Position numbers and translations under genes: made by a program. From positions 2,170,001 to 2,234,000 of the forward strand of contig JADIYI010000008.1 in the NCBI GenBank assembly GCA_016705365.1: 64,000 nt of DNA. The letters are read 5' to 3'. The notes below the pieces were generated by a model that did no database searches, was not told the DNA's origin, and worked only from the letters and a program-made list of their open reading frames with translations. The DNA is from Gammaproteobacteria bacterium. Lineage in GTDB: Bacteria > Pseudomonadota > Gammaproteobacteria > Pseudomonadales > UBA5518. Below, one piece after another: positions 27,126-36,736 of this stretch (the stretch's first letter is position 1; every line of letters begins with the position of its first letter).

Positions 27126-27527
27126 ATGACAAGGCTCCGTCACCGATGGCTCGTCTGGCTGCTGGCAGCCTGGTTGCCGGTGGCCGGCATTGCCGCGGCG
27201 AGCGCGAGCCAGATGATGCTTTCGATGTCGCTGGCCGATAACAATGAATCCGCGCAGCCGGGGCGGGGCGAGCACGCCGGTTGTCATGAGCACACAATGA
27301 CGGATGCGCAACCCGGCGGTGACGGGTTCGACACCGCCGACCGCAACACCGCGCAGCCCTGTTGCCAGTCCGGCGCCTGTTTCTGCAACTGCGGCACTGC
27401 CGCAAGCGCACTGCCCGTGGTCCTGCCACTGCTCTTTTCTCCAACGCCGGCAAGCGAATTGCAGATGGCCGCCGAATTCATCCTGTCCGCGCCCCCCGCG
27501 CATCCCTTCCGACCTCCCATCGTCTGA
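27126..27527 (+). CDS. Small secreted Cys/His-rich protein upstream of the Cus pump
   Basis: A 133-residue protein with a signal peptide or anchor (about residues 8-28). Potential metal ligands cluster in 'HAGCHEHTM' and 'QPCCQSGACFCNCG', and several Met residues follow the leader. Small proteins of this type (CopL-like or DUF2946-like) often precede copper-resistance genes and bind copper in the periplasm. It is 92 bases upstream of the outer-membrane component of the efflux pump, on the same strand. Confidence 0.65.
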   Translation: MTRLRHRWLVWLLAAWLPVAGIAAASASQMMLSMSLADNNESAQPGRGEHAGCHEHTMTDAQPGGDGFDTADRNTAQPCCQSGACFCNCGTAASALPVVLPLLFSPTPASELQMAAEFILSAPPAHPFRPPIV

Positions 27528-27619
27528 ATTCCGTTCGGGCTGGCCAAATGGCCGGCTCCGATATGCGGCATGTCGGCCTGCGGGCCGGGCACCAGCTGTG
27601 GATTTGACGGAGGTTTCCG

Positions 27620-28882
27620 ATGTTTTTTCATGCACGCGCAGTGCGCGTTGTGGCGGCCGCGTGGCTGTTGGTGGCGGGCGCCGTCGCGGCCGATGACGGG
27701 TCCGTGCCCGGCGCCACCCTCGACGGGGTGCGCTCGCGCCTGATCGAGGCCAACCCCGAACTGCAGGCGATGGCATTCGAGGTGCAGGCAATGCGGGCAC
27801 GCGAAGTGCCGGCAGCTGCGCTTCCGGACCCGATGCTGGAAATCGAATGGCGTGATATCGACAGCAACGATCCGACGCTGGATCCCAGCGATGTGGGCGC
27901 GACCAGGTACCAGTTCCAGCAACGCTTTCCGTTGTGGGGCAAGCGCGGGCTGGCGCGCGATGTCGCGCGGGCCCGGACCGGCGTTGCCGATGCCGAACAA
28001 CGCGCGCGCGCGCTCGAATTGATGGCGCTGGCGGAGCGCGCCTATGTGCGTTACTGGCATGCCAACGTGGCAAGCACCGCGCTCGAGCGAATCATTTCGC
28101 TCATGGCCGAGATCGAGAAGCTCGCGACCGCGCGCTATCGCTCCGGAATCGTGCCGATGCAGGATTCGCTGAAGGCACAGGTCGAACTGACCCTGATGGA
28201 GCACGACCGTATTGCCTTCGATACCCAGCGCCGCGTGGCCGGCGCGGAATTGAACGCGGTGCTGGGACGCGCGGCCAACGCGACGCTTGCAATTCCCCGC
28301 ACCACGCCCGAGCTGACGATTCCCTGGCGCCTCGATTACCTGATGGAGCAACTCGACGAGGTCCATCCGGCGGTGCTTGCCGCACGCGCCAGGCTGGAGG
28401 CGGCCGCACGCACACGCGAACTGAGTCTGCGCAACCGTTATCCCGACGTGACGCTGAGCCTGGCGCCGATCCAGCGCGGGCAGCATGTCGAGAACTGGGA
28501 AGTCATGTTGGGGGTCGAGATTCCGTTGCAGCAGGGAAGGCGGCGTGCCGAGGAGAGCGAAGCACGCCTGATGGAGCGCGCCGCCGAGTTGAAACTCGAA
28601 TCGGTGCGCACCGAACTGCGCGCCGACGCTGCCGCGCGCTACGCCAGTTGGGAATCCGCCGAGCACCTCAGGGCGCTGGTGCAACACACGCTGCTGACCC
28701 AGACCGAAGCATCGTACCGCGCGGCGCGCGCCAGCTACGCGGTGGACGAGGTTGATTTCATGACCCTGCTCGATGCGCTGCGCGCCTGGCGCGCGGCGGA
28801 ATTATCACAATACGACGCGAGTCGCGAGGCGCTCGAGAGCGCTGCCGGCCTGCGCGCCCTGATAGGGAGTCTGACGCCATGA
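27620..28882 (+). CDS. cusC: Heavy-metal efflux outer-membrane factor (CusC-like)
   Basis: A 420-residue TolC-family outer membrane protein with a signal peptide (about residues 1-24) and long helical hairpins rich in Ala, Glu and Arg. The segment 'YQFQQRFPLWGKRGLARDVA' is characteristic of metal-efflux OMFs. It forms the outer channel of a tripartite pump expelling Cu(I) or Ag(I). It overlaps the adaptor gene by four bases (ATGA). Confidence 0.88.
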   Translation: MFFHARAVRVVAAAWLLVAGAVAADDGSVPGATLDGVRSRLIEANPELQAMAFEVQAMRAREVPAAALPDPMLEIEWRDIDSNDPTLDPSDVGATRYQFQQRFPLWGKRGLARDVARARTGVADAEQRARALELMALAERAYVRYWHANVASTALERIISLMAEIEKLATARYRSGIVPMQDSLKAQVELTLMEHDRIAFDTQRRVAGAELNAVLGRAANATLAIPRTTPELTIPWRLDYLMEQLDEVHPAVLAARARLEAAARTRELSLRNRYPDVTLSLAPIQRGQHVENWEVMLGVEIPLQQGRRRAEESEARLMERAAELKLESVRTELRADAAARYASWESAEHLRALVQHTLLTQTEASYRAARASYAVDEVDFMTLLDALRAWRAAELSQYDASREALESAAGLRALIGSLTP

Positions 28883-30186
28883 CGCGCACTGCTACGCTGT
28901 TTGTTGCCGTGGCCCTGGGTGCGGGTTTTGCTGGCGGTTGGTATCTGCGCAGCGATCGGGGCGAGGTCGGCGTCCCGATCGAGCGCACACCTGCGCCACG
29001 CGAAGTTCTGTATTACCGCAATCCGATGGGGCTTGCGGACACCTCCGCAGTGCCGAAGAAGGACTCGATGGGCATGGACTATGTAGCTGTCTATGCCGAC
29101 CAGGCCGAGCACCCCGATGGCATGGTGGTGCTCGATGTGCGGAAAGTGCAGAAGCTCGGGGTGCGCACCGCCCTTGTCGAGCGCCGGGTACTTGGCCGCA
29201 CCGTCCGTGCCAGCGCCCGCATCGAGGTCGATGAAAGTCGTCTGCACACCATTGCGCCGAAATTTGCGGGCTGGGTCGAGCGCCTGCAGGCCAACCAGAC
29301 CGGGATGGCGGTACGTCGTGGCGAGTCGCTGGCGGAACTCTACAGTCCGGAACTGGTGTCGGCGCAGGAAGAGTACCTTATCGCGCACGCGGCACTCGAG
29401 CACCTCGGTGAAGACAGTGCCAGGCGAAACATGCGCGAGCTCGCCGACGCGGCGCTGGCGCGGCTGCGCAACTGGGATATTGCGCCAGAGGAGTTGCGTG
29501 CTCTCGAGCAGGGAAAGGTAAAACGCAGCCTGGCGCTGGTGTCGCCAGTCGCTGCGGTCGTACTGGAGAAACGGGCAACCGAGGGCGGACGCTTCATGGC
29601 GGGCGACACCTTGTTCGAGCTTGCCGATCTCAGCCAGGTATGGCTGATCGCCGAGATCGGCTCGCTGGATTTTTCCGCGATCGCGCCCGGGCAGGAGCTC
29701 CGCTTCAAGACACCGGCGCTGCCGGGGCGGGTGTTTGCGGGCCAGGTATCCTTTGTCTACCCGACCCTGTCCGAGGCGACGCGCACGCTCAGGTTTCGCG
29801 CCACGCTGCCGAACCCGGACGGCGTGCTGCGGCCGGCGCTGCTCGGCGAGGCCGAGATCAAGGTCAGCGAGCCGCTGCCGCGCATCGTGGTGCCACAAAC
29901 AGCGGTGATCGACAGCGGTACGCGACGCGTTGTGCTGATCGCACACCCGGGAGGACGGTTCGAGCCCCGGGAGGTTCGCCTCGGACAGCGCGGCGACGAT
30001 CATGTCGAGGTGCTGGATGGCGTGCGCGAGGGTGAGGAGGTCGTCGTTGCGGCCAATTTCCTGATCGATGCCGAGAGCAATCTCAAGGCATCCCTGCAGG
30101 GGCTCGGCGCCCATCAGGGCCACGCAGCCGGTGCCGGCCAGGCTCCCGCCGATTCATCACCCGCTGGCGCACACGAGGGGCATTGA
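28879..30186 (+). CDS. cusB: Heavy-metal efflux periplasmic adaptor (CusB-like)
   Basis: A 435-residue membrane-fusion protein with an N-terminal anchor, then a heavy-metal-binding domain around residues 48-72 ('YYRNPMGL', 'KKDSMGMDYVAVY') that is typical of CusB. Beta-barrel, lipoyl and helical hairpin domains follow. The C-terminus is His-rich ('HQGHAAG', 'HEGH'). The metal-binding Met and His residues argue for Cu(I)/Ag(I) rather than an organic substrate. It links the RND pump to the outer-membrane channel. Confidence 0.9.
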   Translation: MTRTATLFVAVALGAGFAGGWYLRSDRGEVGVPIERTPAPREVLYYRNPMGLADTSAVPKKDSMGMDYVAVYADQAEHPDGMVVLDVRKVQKLGVRTALVERRVLGRTVRASARIEVDESRLHTIAPKFAGWVERLQANQTGMAVRRGESLAELYSPELVSAQEEYLIAHAALEHLGEDSARRNMRELADAALARLRNWDIAPEELRALEQGKVKRSLALVSPVAAVVLEKRATEGGRFMAGDTLFELADLSQVWLIAEIGSLDFSAIAPGQELRFKTPALPGRVFAGQVSFVYPTLSEATRTLRFRATLPNPDGVLRPALLGEAEIKVSEPLPRIVVPQTAVIDSGTRRVVLIAHPGGRFEPREVRLGQRGDDHVEVLDGVREGEEVVVAANFLIDAESNLKASLQGLGAHQGHAAGAGQAPADSSPAGAHEGH

Positions 30187-30187
30187 G

Positions 30188-33100
30188 ATGTTGAACTGGC
30201 TGATCGACTGGTCGACGCGCAATGTTTTCATGGTCTTGCTCGGCACTGCCCTGATCATCTGTGCGGGTAGCCATGCGCTGATCAACACGCCGCTCGATGC
30301 GCTGCCCGATCTTTCCGATGTGCAGGTCATCGTGTTCACCGAGTATCCGGGGCAGGCCCCGCAGGTGGTCGAGGACCAGGTGACGTATCCGCTGACAACA
30401 GCGATGCTCTCGGTGCCGCGGTCCAAGGTCGTGCGCGGCTTTTCGTTTTTCGGCGCATCGTTCGTGTACGTGATATTCGAGGACGGTACCGACCTCTACT
30501 GGGCACGCTCGCGGGTGCTCGAGTATCTGAATTCCGCTGCCGGGCGCTTGCCCGATGGGGTGACGCCCGGGCTCGGGCCCGATGCCACCGGCGTGGGCTG
30601 GGTCTATCAGTACGCGCTCGAGGGCGAGCAGCAATCGCTCGATGAACTGCGGGCACTGCAGGACTGGTACCTGCGTTACCAGCTGACCAGTGCCCACGGT
30701 GTCGCCGAGGTCGCGAGTGTCGGCGGCTTCGTGCGCCAGTACGCGGTGACCGTGGATCCCGCGAAGCTGCGTCTCCATGGCATACCCTTGCAGAAAATCT
30801 CCGAAGTCATCCGCCGCAGCAATACCGATGTCGGCGGACGCGTGCTCGAGATGAGCGAGACCGAGTACATGATCCGCGCCCACGGCTATCTGCGCGGCAC
30901 AGAAGATATCGAAAAGCTGGTGCTGAAGTCCGCGAACGGCGTGCCGGTGCTGATCCGCGACGTGGCGCGGGTGGAACTGGTGCCCGATGAGCGCCGCGGC
31001 ATCGCGGAACTCGATGGCGAGGGCGAAGTCGTGGCGGGTATCGTGATGGCGCGCTACGGCGAGAATGCCCTCGCGGTGATCGGCAACCTCAAGGCCAAGA
31101 TCGCCGAGGTGGCGAGCGGTCTGCCTGAGGGTGTGCGCATCACGCCGGTCTACGATCGCTCGGGGCTGATCTACCGCGCCATCGATACCCTGAAGCGTAC
31201 CCTGGTCGAGGAGATCGCGATCGTTGCGCTGGTCTGCGTGTTGTTCCTGCTCCATGTGCGCAGCGCGCTGGTCGCCATCCTCATGTTGCCGATCGCGGTG
31301 CTGATGGCGTTCCTTGCCATGCGCTGGTTCGGACTGAACTCCAATATCATGAGTCTGTCGGGAATAGCGATCGCCATCGGCGCCATGGTCGATGCGGCGA
31401 TCGTGATGGTCGAGAACGCGCACAAGCATATCGAGCGCGCGGGTGCGGACGCGCCGCGCCAGCCGCTGATCGTGGCGGCGTGCAAGGAGGTGGGGCCGGC
31501 GCTGTTTTTCAGCCTGCTGATCATTACCGTATCGTTTCTGCCGGTGTTCACGCTGGAAGCCCAGGAGGGCAGGCTGTTCCAGCCGCTGGCGTACACCAAG
31601 ACTTTTGCCATGGCGAGTGCGGCGCTGTTGTCGGTGACGCTGGTGCCGGTTCTGATGCTGCTGTTCATCAGGGGCCGGGTCATCGCGGAGCACGCAAACC
31701 CGGTAAACCGCGTGCTGGTGAGCCTGTATCGCCCGGTGATCCGCTGGGTTCTGCGCCATCGCGCGTTTACCCTGCTGGCCGCAGTGGCGGTCATGCTGAT
31801 CTCGCTGTGGCCCGCCTTGCGGCTCGGCAGCGAATTCATGCCGACCCTCAACGAGGGCACCTTGCTGTACATGCCCTCATCGTTGCCCGGCATGTCGGTC
31901 ACCAAGGCGGCGGAGCTGTTGCAGCAACAGGACCGCATCATCAAGTCCTTCCCGGAAGTCGAATCGGTGTTCGGCAAGGCGGGGCGGGCGCAGACCGCAA
32001 CCGATCCGGCGCCGATCGAGATGTTCGAAACGGTCATCAATCTCAAGCCCGAGCGGCAATGGCGCGCTGGCCTGACGCTCGATGCGCTGGTCGCGGAGAT
32101 GGACCGGGCGCTGCAGTTTCCCGGTATTGCGAACGCCTGGACCATGCCGATCAAGGCACGCCTCGACATGCTTGCCACCGGGATCCGCACCCCGATCGGG
32201 GTCAAGGTGTTTGGCCGCGAGCTCGCCGAGATCGAGCGTATCGCGACCCGTGTCGAGGAAGTGGTGCGCAGCGTGCCGGGAACCACCAGCGCCTATGCGG
32301 AACGTTTGACGGGCGGCTATTACCTCGGCATCGAGCCCGATCGCGACGCACTGGCGCGTTACGGCGTCGTGCCGGGCGAGCTGCAGGAAGTGATCGCGGC
32401 GGCACTCGGTGGCGAGACCGTGACCACCACCGTCGAAGGACGCGAGCGCTTTGGCGTGATCGTGCGCTATCCGCGTGAATTACGCGACAAGCCGCAGACT
32501 ATCGCGCGCGAAGTCCTGGTCTCCACCATGGACGGCGCGCAGGTGCAACTCGGCGAGCTCGCGCGCATTCGGGTCGAGAAAGGCGCCTCCGGTATCCGCA
32601 CCGAAAATGCGCTGCTCTCGGCTTATGTCTACGTCGATGTCCGCGGGCGCGATATCGGATCCTATGTCGCCGACGCGCGCCAGGCCGTTGCCGCGCAGGT
32701 CGATCTTCCGCCCGGCTACTACCTGAGCTGGAGCGGGCAGTTCGAATACATGGAGCGCGCGATCGCCAGGATGAAACTGGTGGTGCCGATAACCCTGGGG
32801 CTGATCCTGCTGCTGCTGTACCTGAATTTCCGCCGCGTGACCGAGACGCTGATCGTGATGTTGTCGGTGCCGTTTGCGCTGATCGGCGGGGTGTGGCTGA
32901 TGTGGTGGCTCGACTACAACATGAGCGTGGCGGTGGCGGTCGGGTTTATCGCGCTCGCCGGCGTGGCCGCCGAGACCGGCGTGGTGATGCTGATCTACCT
33001 CGACCAGGCTTATGCGGCCATGCTCGGCACGCAGGATCAGGGCACGAGTCCGAGCGATGCGGATTTGAGCGCGGCAATCATGGCGGGAGCGGTCGAACGG

Positions 33101-33325
33101 GTGCGGCCCAAGATGATGACGGTGGTGGCGACCATGGTCGGACTGCTGCCGATCATGTGGTCCACCGGCACCGGTTCCGAAGTCATGCGCCGTATCGCGG
33201 CGCCCATGGTTGGCGGCATGGTGTCTTCGACCGTGCTCACCCTGATCGTGATACCGGCGTTGTATGCGCTGGTCAAAACGCCGTGCGGACAGGCGGGCCC
33301 GGGACGGGCAGGCACGGCTGCCTGA
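30188..33325 (+). CDS. cusA: Heavy-metal RND efflux transporter (CusA)
   Basis: A 1045-residue HME-RND transporter; the E. coli protein has 1047. It shows two repeated six-helix halves with large periplasmic loops. The three methionines that bind Cu(I)/Ag(I) in CusA are in conserved contexts: 'LLYMPSSLPGM', 'PIEMFETVI' and 'LDMLATGIRTPIGVKV'. The proton-relay helix 'GAMVDAAIVMVENAHKH' is intact. The ATG two bases after the cusB stop gives the normal N-terminus 'MLNWLIDWSTRNVF'. It pumps metal from periplasm or cytoplasm out through CusC, driven by protons. Confidence 0.94.
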   Translation: MLNWLIDWSTRNVFMVLLGTALIICAGSHALINTPLDALPDLSDVQVIVFTEYPGQAPQVVEDQVTYPLTTAMLSVPRSKVVRGFSFFGASFVYVIFEDGTDLYWARSRVLEYLNSAAGRLPDGVTPGLGPDATGVGWVYQYALEGEQQSLDELRALQDWYLRYQLTSAHGVAEVASVGGFVRQYAVTVDPAKLRLHGIPLQKISEVIRRSNTDVGGRVLEMSETEYMIRAHGYLRGTEDIEKLVLKSANGVPVLIRDVARVELVPDERRGIAELDGEGEVVAGIVMARYGENALAVIGNLKAKIAEVASGLPEGVRITPVYDRSGLIYRAIDTLKRTLVEEIAIVALVCVLFLLHVRSALVAILMLPIAVLMAFLAMRWFGLNSNIMSLSGIAIAIGAMVDAAIVMVENAHKHIERAGADAPRQPLIVAACKEVGPALFFSLLIITVSFLPVFTLEAQEGRLFQPLAYTKTFAMASAALLSVTLVPVLMLLFIRGRVIAEHANPVNRVLVSLYRPVIRWVLRHRAFTLLAAVAVMLISLWPALRLGSEFMPTLNEGTLLYMPSSLPGMSVTKAAELLQQQDRIIKSFPEVESVFGKAGRAQTATDPAPIEMFETVINLKPERQWRAGLTLDALVAEMDRALQFPGIANAWTMPIKARLDMLATGIRTPIGVKVFGRELAEIERIATRVEEVVRSVPGTTSAYAERLTGGYYLGIEPDRDALARYGVVPGELQEVIAAALGGETVTTTVEGRERFGVIVRYPRELRDKPQTIAREVLVSTMDGAQVQLGELARIRVEKGASGIRTENALLSAYVYVDVRGRDIGSYVADARQAVAAQVDLPPGYYLSWSGQFEYMERAIARMKLVVPITLGLILLLLYLNFRRVTETLIVMLSVPFALIGGVWLMWWLDYNMSVAVAVGFIALAGVAAETGVVMLIYLDQAYAAMLGTQDQGTSPSDADLSAAIMAGAVERVRPKMMTVVATMVGLLPIMWSTGTGSEVMRRIAAPMVGGMVSSTVLTLIVIPALYALVKTPCGQAGPGRAGTAA

Positions 33326-33436
33326 GCGTACGCACTGTGCACCGCCAATTTTCTCCTTGCGTATTTTTCGGATGCTGGTGGGTAGCGCGTGTGGTATAAA
33401 GCGGGCAATCGTTTTTGTCATCATGGAGATAGCCAA

Positions 33437-34165
33437 ATGTTGAAATGCAATCTGTTTGCGGTATCCGCGGTCTCGCTGCTGGCGGCGCAATTCGCTCTGC
33501 CGGCAGCTGCCGGTGATGCCTGGGATGTGCGCCTGACACCCTACCTGTGGGCAATGGGTATCGATGGTGACTTCCACGTCCGCGGGCACGACTTCAATTC
33601 CTCTGCCGATTTCTCCGACATCATGGACAATATGGATATCGGCGGCTCGGTGATGCTCGAGGCGAACAAGGGCAATTGGGTCAACCTGGTGCAATTCGAT
33701 TACCTGGCGATTGACTCCGGCGATGTCGAGTTGCGCCGTGCGTCAAACAAGGCCCAGCTGAAATCGGACTCCACCCTGGGTGTGGTTGCGACCGGTGTTC
33801 GCTTTCACGCCGGTCAGCGATCGACCATCGATGCCCTGGTCGGGGTGCGTTACATCAAACTCGATACCGATTTCAAGATACAGAACGTGGGCGAGGTCGA
33901 TGGCAGCAGCACCCAATACGACGGCGTGGTGATGCTGCGTCCGCGTTTGGCGCTCAGCAAGTACTGGACGTTCAGCCCGACGCTGTCGGTGGGCGCGGGG
34001 GACTCCGACCTGGTGTGGGAGATGGCGCCCGAATTCGTCTACGACTGCTGCGGCACCGAATTCCGTTTTGGCTATCGAAACCTCAACTACGATCTCGAAA
34101 ATGGCAACGACTCGGCCGATATCTCGATAAGCGGCCCGGTGATCGGCGTCGGTTTCGCGTTCTGA
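33437..34165 (+). CDS. Outer-membrane beta-barrel protein
   Basis: A 242-residue protein with a signal peptide (about residues 1-25, ending in Ala-Ala-Gly) and alternating hydrophobic/polar beta strands. It ends in 'GVGFAF', a terminal aromatic residue typical of BAM-assembled barrels. 'LTPYLWAMGIDGDF' is a common opening in a family of uncharacterised barrel proteins. The function is unknown; it could be a small porin or a structural barrel. Confidence 0.75.
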   Translation: MLKCNLFAVSAVSLLAAQFALPAAAGDAWDVRLTPYLWAMGIDGDFHVRGHDFNSSADFSDIMDNMDIGGSVMLEANKGNWVNLVQFDYLAIDSGDVELRRASNKAQLKSDSTLGVVATGVRFHAGQRSTIDALVGVRYIKLDTDFKIQNVGEVDGSSTQYDGVVMLRPRLALSKYWTFSPTLSVGAGDSDLVWEMAPEFVYDCCGTEFRFGYRNLNYDLENGNDSADISISGPVIGVGFAF

Positions 34166-34487
34166 ACCCCGCGCAGGGAGTCGCCTGAGCTTCCCTGCGT
34201 CATTCCGCTTATTGCGCGCTTGCGCGCGATCCTGCATTTCCCGCCTTGCGGTCGAATCAGCTGTCGGTGAAAGCCGGCGGGCGTTTTTCGTCCGCAGGGA
34301 CGGGCGCGCCGGTTGCGAGTTGCGCATTTCGAGCACGGCGGCTCCATATGGGCCGCGGAAATATCACTGTTTCGGCAATTTTTCACTGGTGGAGGCTGCA
34401 ACCGAGATCGAGCGACTAAGCTGGATTCAACGACTCGCCTTTTGGTCGAGCAACTGCTGCTGTTGTACGGAGACAGAGGAAGCACTC
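34166..34487. other. 322-base intergenic region between two outer-membrane protein genes
   Basis: No ORF with coding character was found on either strand. Near its start is a hairpin (34172-34199), and further on there is a short GC palindrome (around 34213-34228). The last 20 bases carry an AGAGGA ribosome binding site for the next gene. The AT content rises around 34365-34390, which could hold a promoter, but no clear sigma-70 pair was identified. Confidence 0.5.
34172..34199 (+). terminator. Possible terminator hairpin after the barrel gene
   Basis: An eight-base-pair perfect stem (CGCAGGGA with TCCCTGCG) and a 12-base loop lie directly after the stop codon at 34165. There is no strong T-run after it, so termination efficiency is uncertain. 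Confidence 0.4.
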
Positions 34488-35123
34488 ATGAAAAAATCGC
34501 TACTCGCCATTTGCCTGGTCTTGCCCGCTGCCGCGATGGCCCAGGATTTCAGCTATGCCTACATCGAAGGCGCGTATACCCAAGGGGAATACGATGACCT
34601 CAACGTGGAGAGCGACGGTGCCGCGCTGACGTTGAGTCTGCAACCCACCCAGATGATCTACACCAAGCTGAACGTGGTCTACGGAGAAGTGGATGATTCC
34701 TCCGTCGACATCCGCTCCGGCGCGATTACCGTGGGCGCTCGCACCCGGATTGCCGATTGCATCGATCTTTACGGCGGTGTGCTGGCCGCGTACAAGGACT
34801 TCGACGACGTTCCTTCCACGCTCAGAAACGGCAACCGCTATGACGTCGATGGCTCGGGTCTCGGTGCCGAGGTGGGTCTGCGCGCGTGGCTGAACCCGAA
34901 ATTCGAAGTCGAGGCGAACGGCAATTACACGGATCTGTTCGAAGGCGATCTCGACGACCGCTCCAAGAACATCGGCTACGAGACCGATGACTTCACGGCC
35001 AGCCTGAACGCGCGCTTCTATCCGACGCGTACGTTCTCGGTGGGCGCAGGCTACTCCTATGCCTTCAACAACGAGATCGACACCTGGTCGCTCGGGGTTC
35101 GCTACGATTTCTGTTGCTACTGA
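34488..35123 (+). CDS. Outer-membrane beta-barrel protein, OmpA-like/opacity-type
   Basis: A 211-residue protein with a clear signal peptide (residues 1-18, cleavage after AMA) and about eight beta strands, ending in 'LGVRYDFCCY'. Acidic loops alternate with strands. The ATG at 34488 has AGAGGA nine bases upstream and gives a typical 'MKKSLLAIC' leader. A strong rho-independent terminator follows. It does not resemble the preceding barrel closely enough to be a recent duplicate. The function is not known. Confidence 0.78.
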   Translation: MKKSLLAICLVLPAAAMAQDFSYAYIEGAYTQGEYDDLNVESDGAALTLSLQPTQMIYTKLNVVYGEVDDSSVDIRSGAITVGARTRIADCIDLYGGVLAAYKDFDDVPSTLRNGNRYDVDGSGLGAEVGLRAWLNPKFEVEANGNYTDLFEGDLDDRSKNIGYETDDFTASLNARFYPTRTFSVGAGYSYAFNNEIDTWSLGVRYDFCCY

Positions 35124-35141
35124 TCGCCGCGTTCTGCCACG

Positions 35142-35172
35142 AAAAAGGCCCGCATCGAGCGGGCCTTTTTTA
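35142..35172 (+). terminator. Rho-independent terminator
   Basis: A GC-rich stem (GGCCCGC with GCGGGCC, loop ATCGA) is flanked by A5 on the left and T6 on the right. It lies 18 bases after the stop of the barrel gene. The symmetrical A/T flanks mean it could also end transcription of the nar operon from the other strand. Confidence 0.9.
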
Positions 35173-35243
35173 TTGCACTCGGTCCCAAGGTCTGAATCGG
35201 CCGCGCCTTGCGAACGTGCGTTCGCTCCATGACCCGGTGTGGC

Positions 35244-36041
35244 TCAATGGGCGTCGTCGTCGAGGCCCTCGACCCCGAAGCGCTCGCTCAATTCGTTCAG
35301 CAACTGCTGGATCGCGCGCTGACGTACCTGTACCTCGAGACGCGTGGCAATGCGCTCGCGGACCTGCTCATAGGGAAGGTGGACGCCGCGCACAACCGAG
35401 TCGACCCGCACCACGTGCAGCCCGTAGCGCGATTCCACGGGCAGTTCGCACAAGCCGACGCCGAGTTGCAGCACCTGGCGCTCGAATTCGGGTGTTGTCT
35501 GCCCGTTTTCCAGCCAGCCGAGTTCACCGCCGGATTCCCGCGACGGGCAGCTCGAGTGTCGCGCGGCGAGGTCGGCGAAGCGCTGCGGATGGTTGCGGAT
35601 GTCCGCAATGAGCTCCTCGGCCTGCGCCCGCACACGCAGGCGCGTCGCCGTATCGGCGGGTGCCGCGGCAAGCAGGATGTGGTAGACCAGCGCGCGATCC
35701 GGAGCCCGGAACCGGTCACGGTTTGCCTCGAAGAATCGTTGGCAATCGGCTTCCTCGAGTTCGGGCACAATCAGGGCGTCATCGAGCAACACGCGAATGG
35801 CGGCCTCTTCCCCGCTTTCCTGTGGCCGCGGCATGGCCACGATGCCGCGCCGTTCGATTTCACGCTGAAGCAACGCCTGTACTACCAGCGCCTGCACAGC
35901 CGCCATGCGCGAACCCTGCTGATCGGGTGCCGGGTGGTGCTGCATCTCGCGGGCAATCGCGGTCTCGTCAATGGCGACTCCTCCAACGCTCACGCCCGAC
36001 GACGTACGCGGTTCGTACACGCCGCCTGCATCAGCGACCAT
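35244..36041 (-). CDS. Parvulin-type peptidyl-prolyl isomerase of the nar operon (PpiC/NifM-like)
   Basis: A 265-residue protein with an N-terminal helical (SurA/NifM-like) part starting around 'VGGVAIDETAIAREMQ' and a parvulin rotamase domain (about residues 115-215, 'ARHSSCPSRESGGELGWL'). Such genes commonly end narGHJI operons in Pseudomonas and Halomonas and probably assist folding of nitrate reductase. The ATG at 36041 overlaps the narI 3' end by 11 bases. A longer frame upstream is antisense-free but lies inside narI, so it was not used. Confidence 0.82.
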   Translation of the reverse strand: MVADAGGVYEPRTSSGVSVGGVAIDETAIAREMQHHPAPDQQGSRMAAVQALVVQALLQREIERRGIVAMPRPQESGEEAAIRVLLDDALIVPELEEADCQRFFEANRDRFRAPDRALVYHILLAAAPADTATRLRVRAQAEELIADIRNHPQRFADLAARHSSCPSRESGGELGWLENGQTTPEFERQVLQLGVGLCELPVESRYGLHVVRVDSVVRGVHLPYEQVRERIATRLEVQVRQRAIQQLLNELSERFGVEGLDDDAH

Positions 36042-36732
36042 AACGAAGCACCTGCTGGCGCTTGCGCACGACCTGATACGGGCGGCGCAGATACGATACC
36101 GGCATGCTCCAGACATGCACCAGGCGGGTGAAGGGGAAGATCAGCAACAGCGTCATGCCGAGAAAAACGTGCGCCTTGTAGATCCAGTGCGCACCGGCGA
36201 TATAACTGGCCGCGCCCCCGCGGAAGGTGACGATATGCTGCGCCCATTCGCCGAGGCGCACCATCTGCGCGCCATCGAGGTGACCGGCCGACACAAAAAT
36301 CGATGCCAGCCCGAGCAGCAGTTGCGCGTAGAGCAGCAGCAGCACGGCCAGATCGCTGCGCCGGCCAGTGGCGCGGACACGCGGGTTGAACAGGCGGCGC
36401 AGCACGAGAATCGTCATGCCGACGAAGGCCATCAAGCCAAACACGCCGCCTATCCCCATGGCCAGCAACTGCTTGTGCGGGGAGCTGATGAATGGTTCAT
36501 AGATGAAGTGGGGCGTCAGCAGCCCCACGAAATGTCCGGCCAGAATTGCCAGCACACCGACATGAAACAAATTGCTGCCCCAGCGCATGCCGCGCGACGA
36601 GAGCAGCTGACTCGAACCGGCGCGCCAGGTGTACGGGTCGCGATCGAAACGCAGCCAGCTGCCGATCAGCAGCACGGCTATTGCGACATAGGGATAGAAC
36701 TGGAACAGCAGTTCATCGATAAAACGGTCCAT
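36031..36732 (-). CDS. narI: Respiratory nitrate reductase gamma subunit (cytochrome b)
   Basis: A 233-residue membrane protein with five transmembrane helices. The histidines ligating the two b haems are present at the expected places: His57 and His67 near the N-terminus ('NLFHVGVLAILAGHF'), and His188 and His206 near the C-terminus ('YKAHVFLG', 'RLVHVWS'). It takes electrons from quinol on the periplasmic side and passes them to NarH. It begins four bases after the narJ stop. Confidence 0.93.
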   Translation of the reverse strand: MDRFIDELLFQFYPYVAIAVLLIGSWLRFDRDPYTWRAGSSQLLSSRGMRWGSNLFHVGVLAILAGHFVGLLTPHFIYEPFISSPHKQLLAMGIGGVFGLMAFVGMTILVLRRLFNPRVRATGRRSDLAVLLLLYAQLLLGLASIFVSAGHLDGAQMVRLGEWAQHIVTFRGGAASYIAGAHWIYKAHVFLGMTLLLIFPFTRLVHVWSMPVSYLRRPYQVVRKRQQVLRYGR

Positions 36733-36736
36733 TTCA

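Noticed and set aside
30083..31759. Minus-strand frame of 558 codons
   Set aside because: Antisense to cusA and without any recognisable domain.
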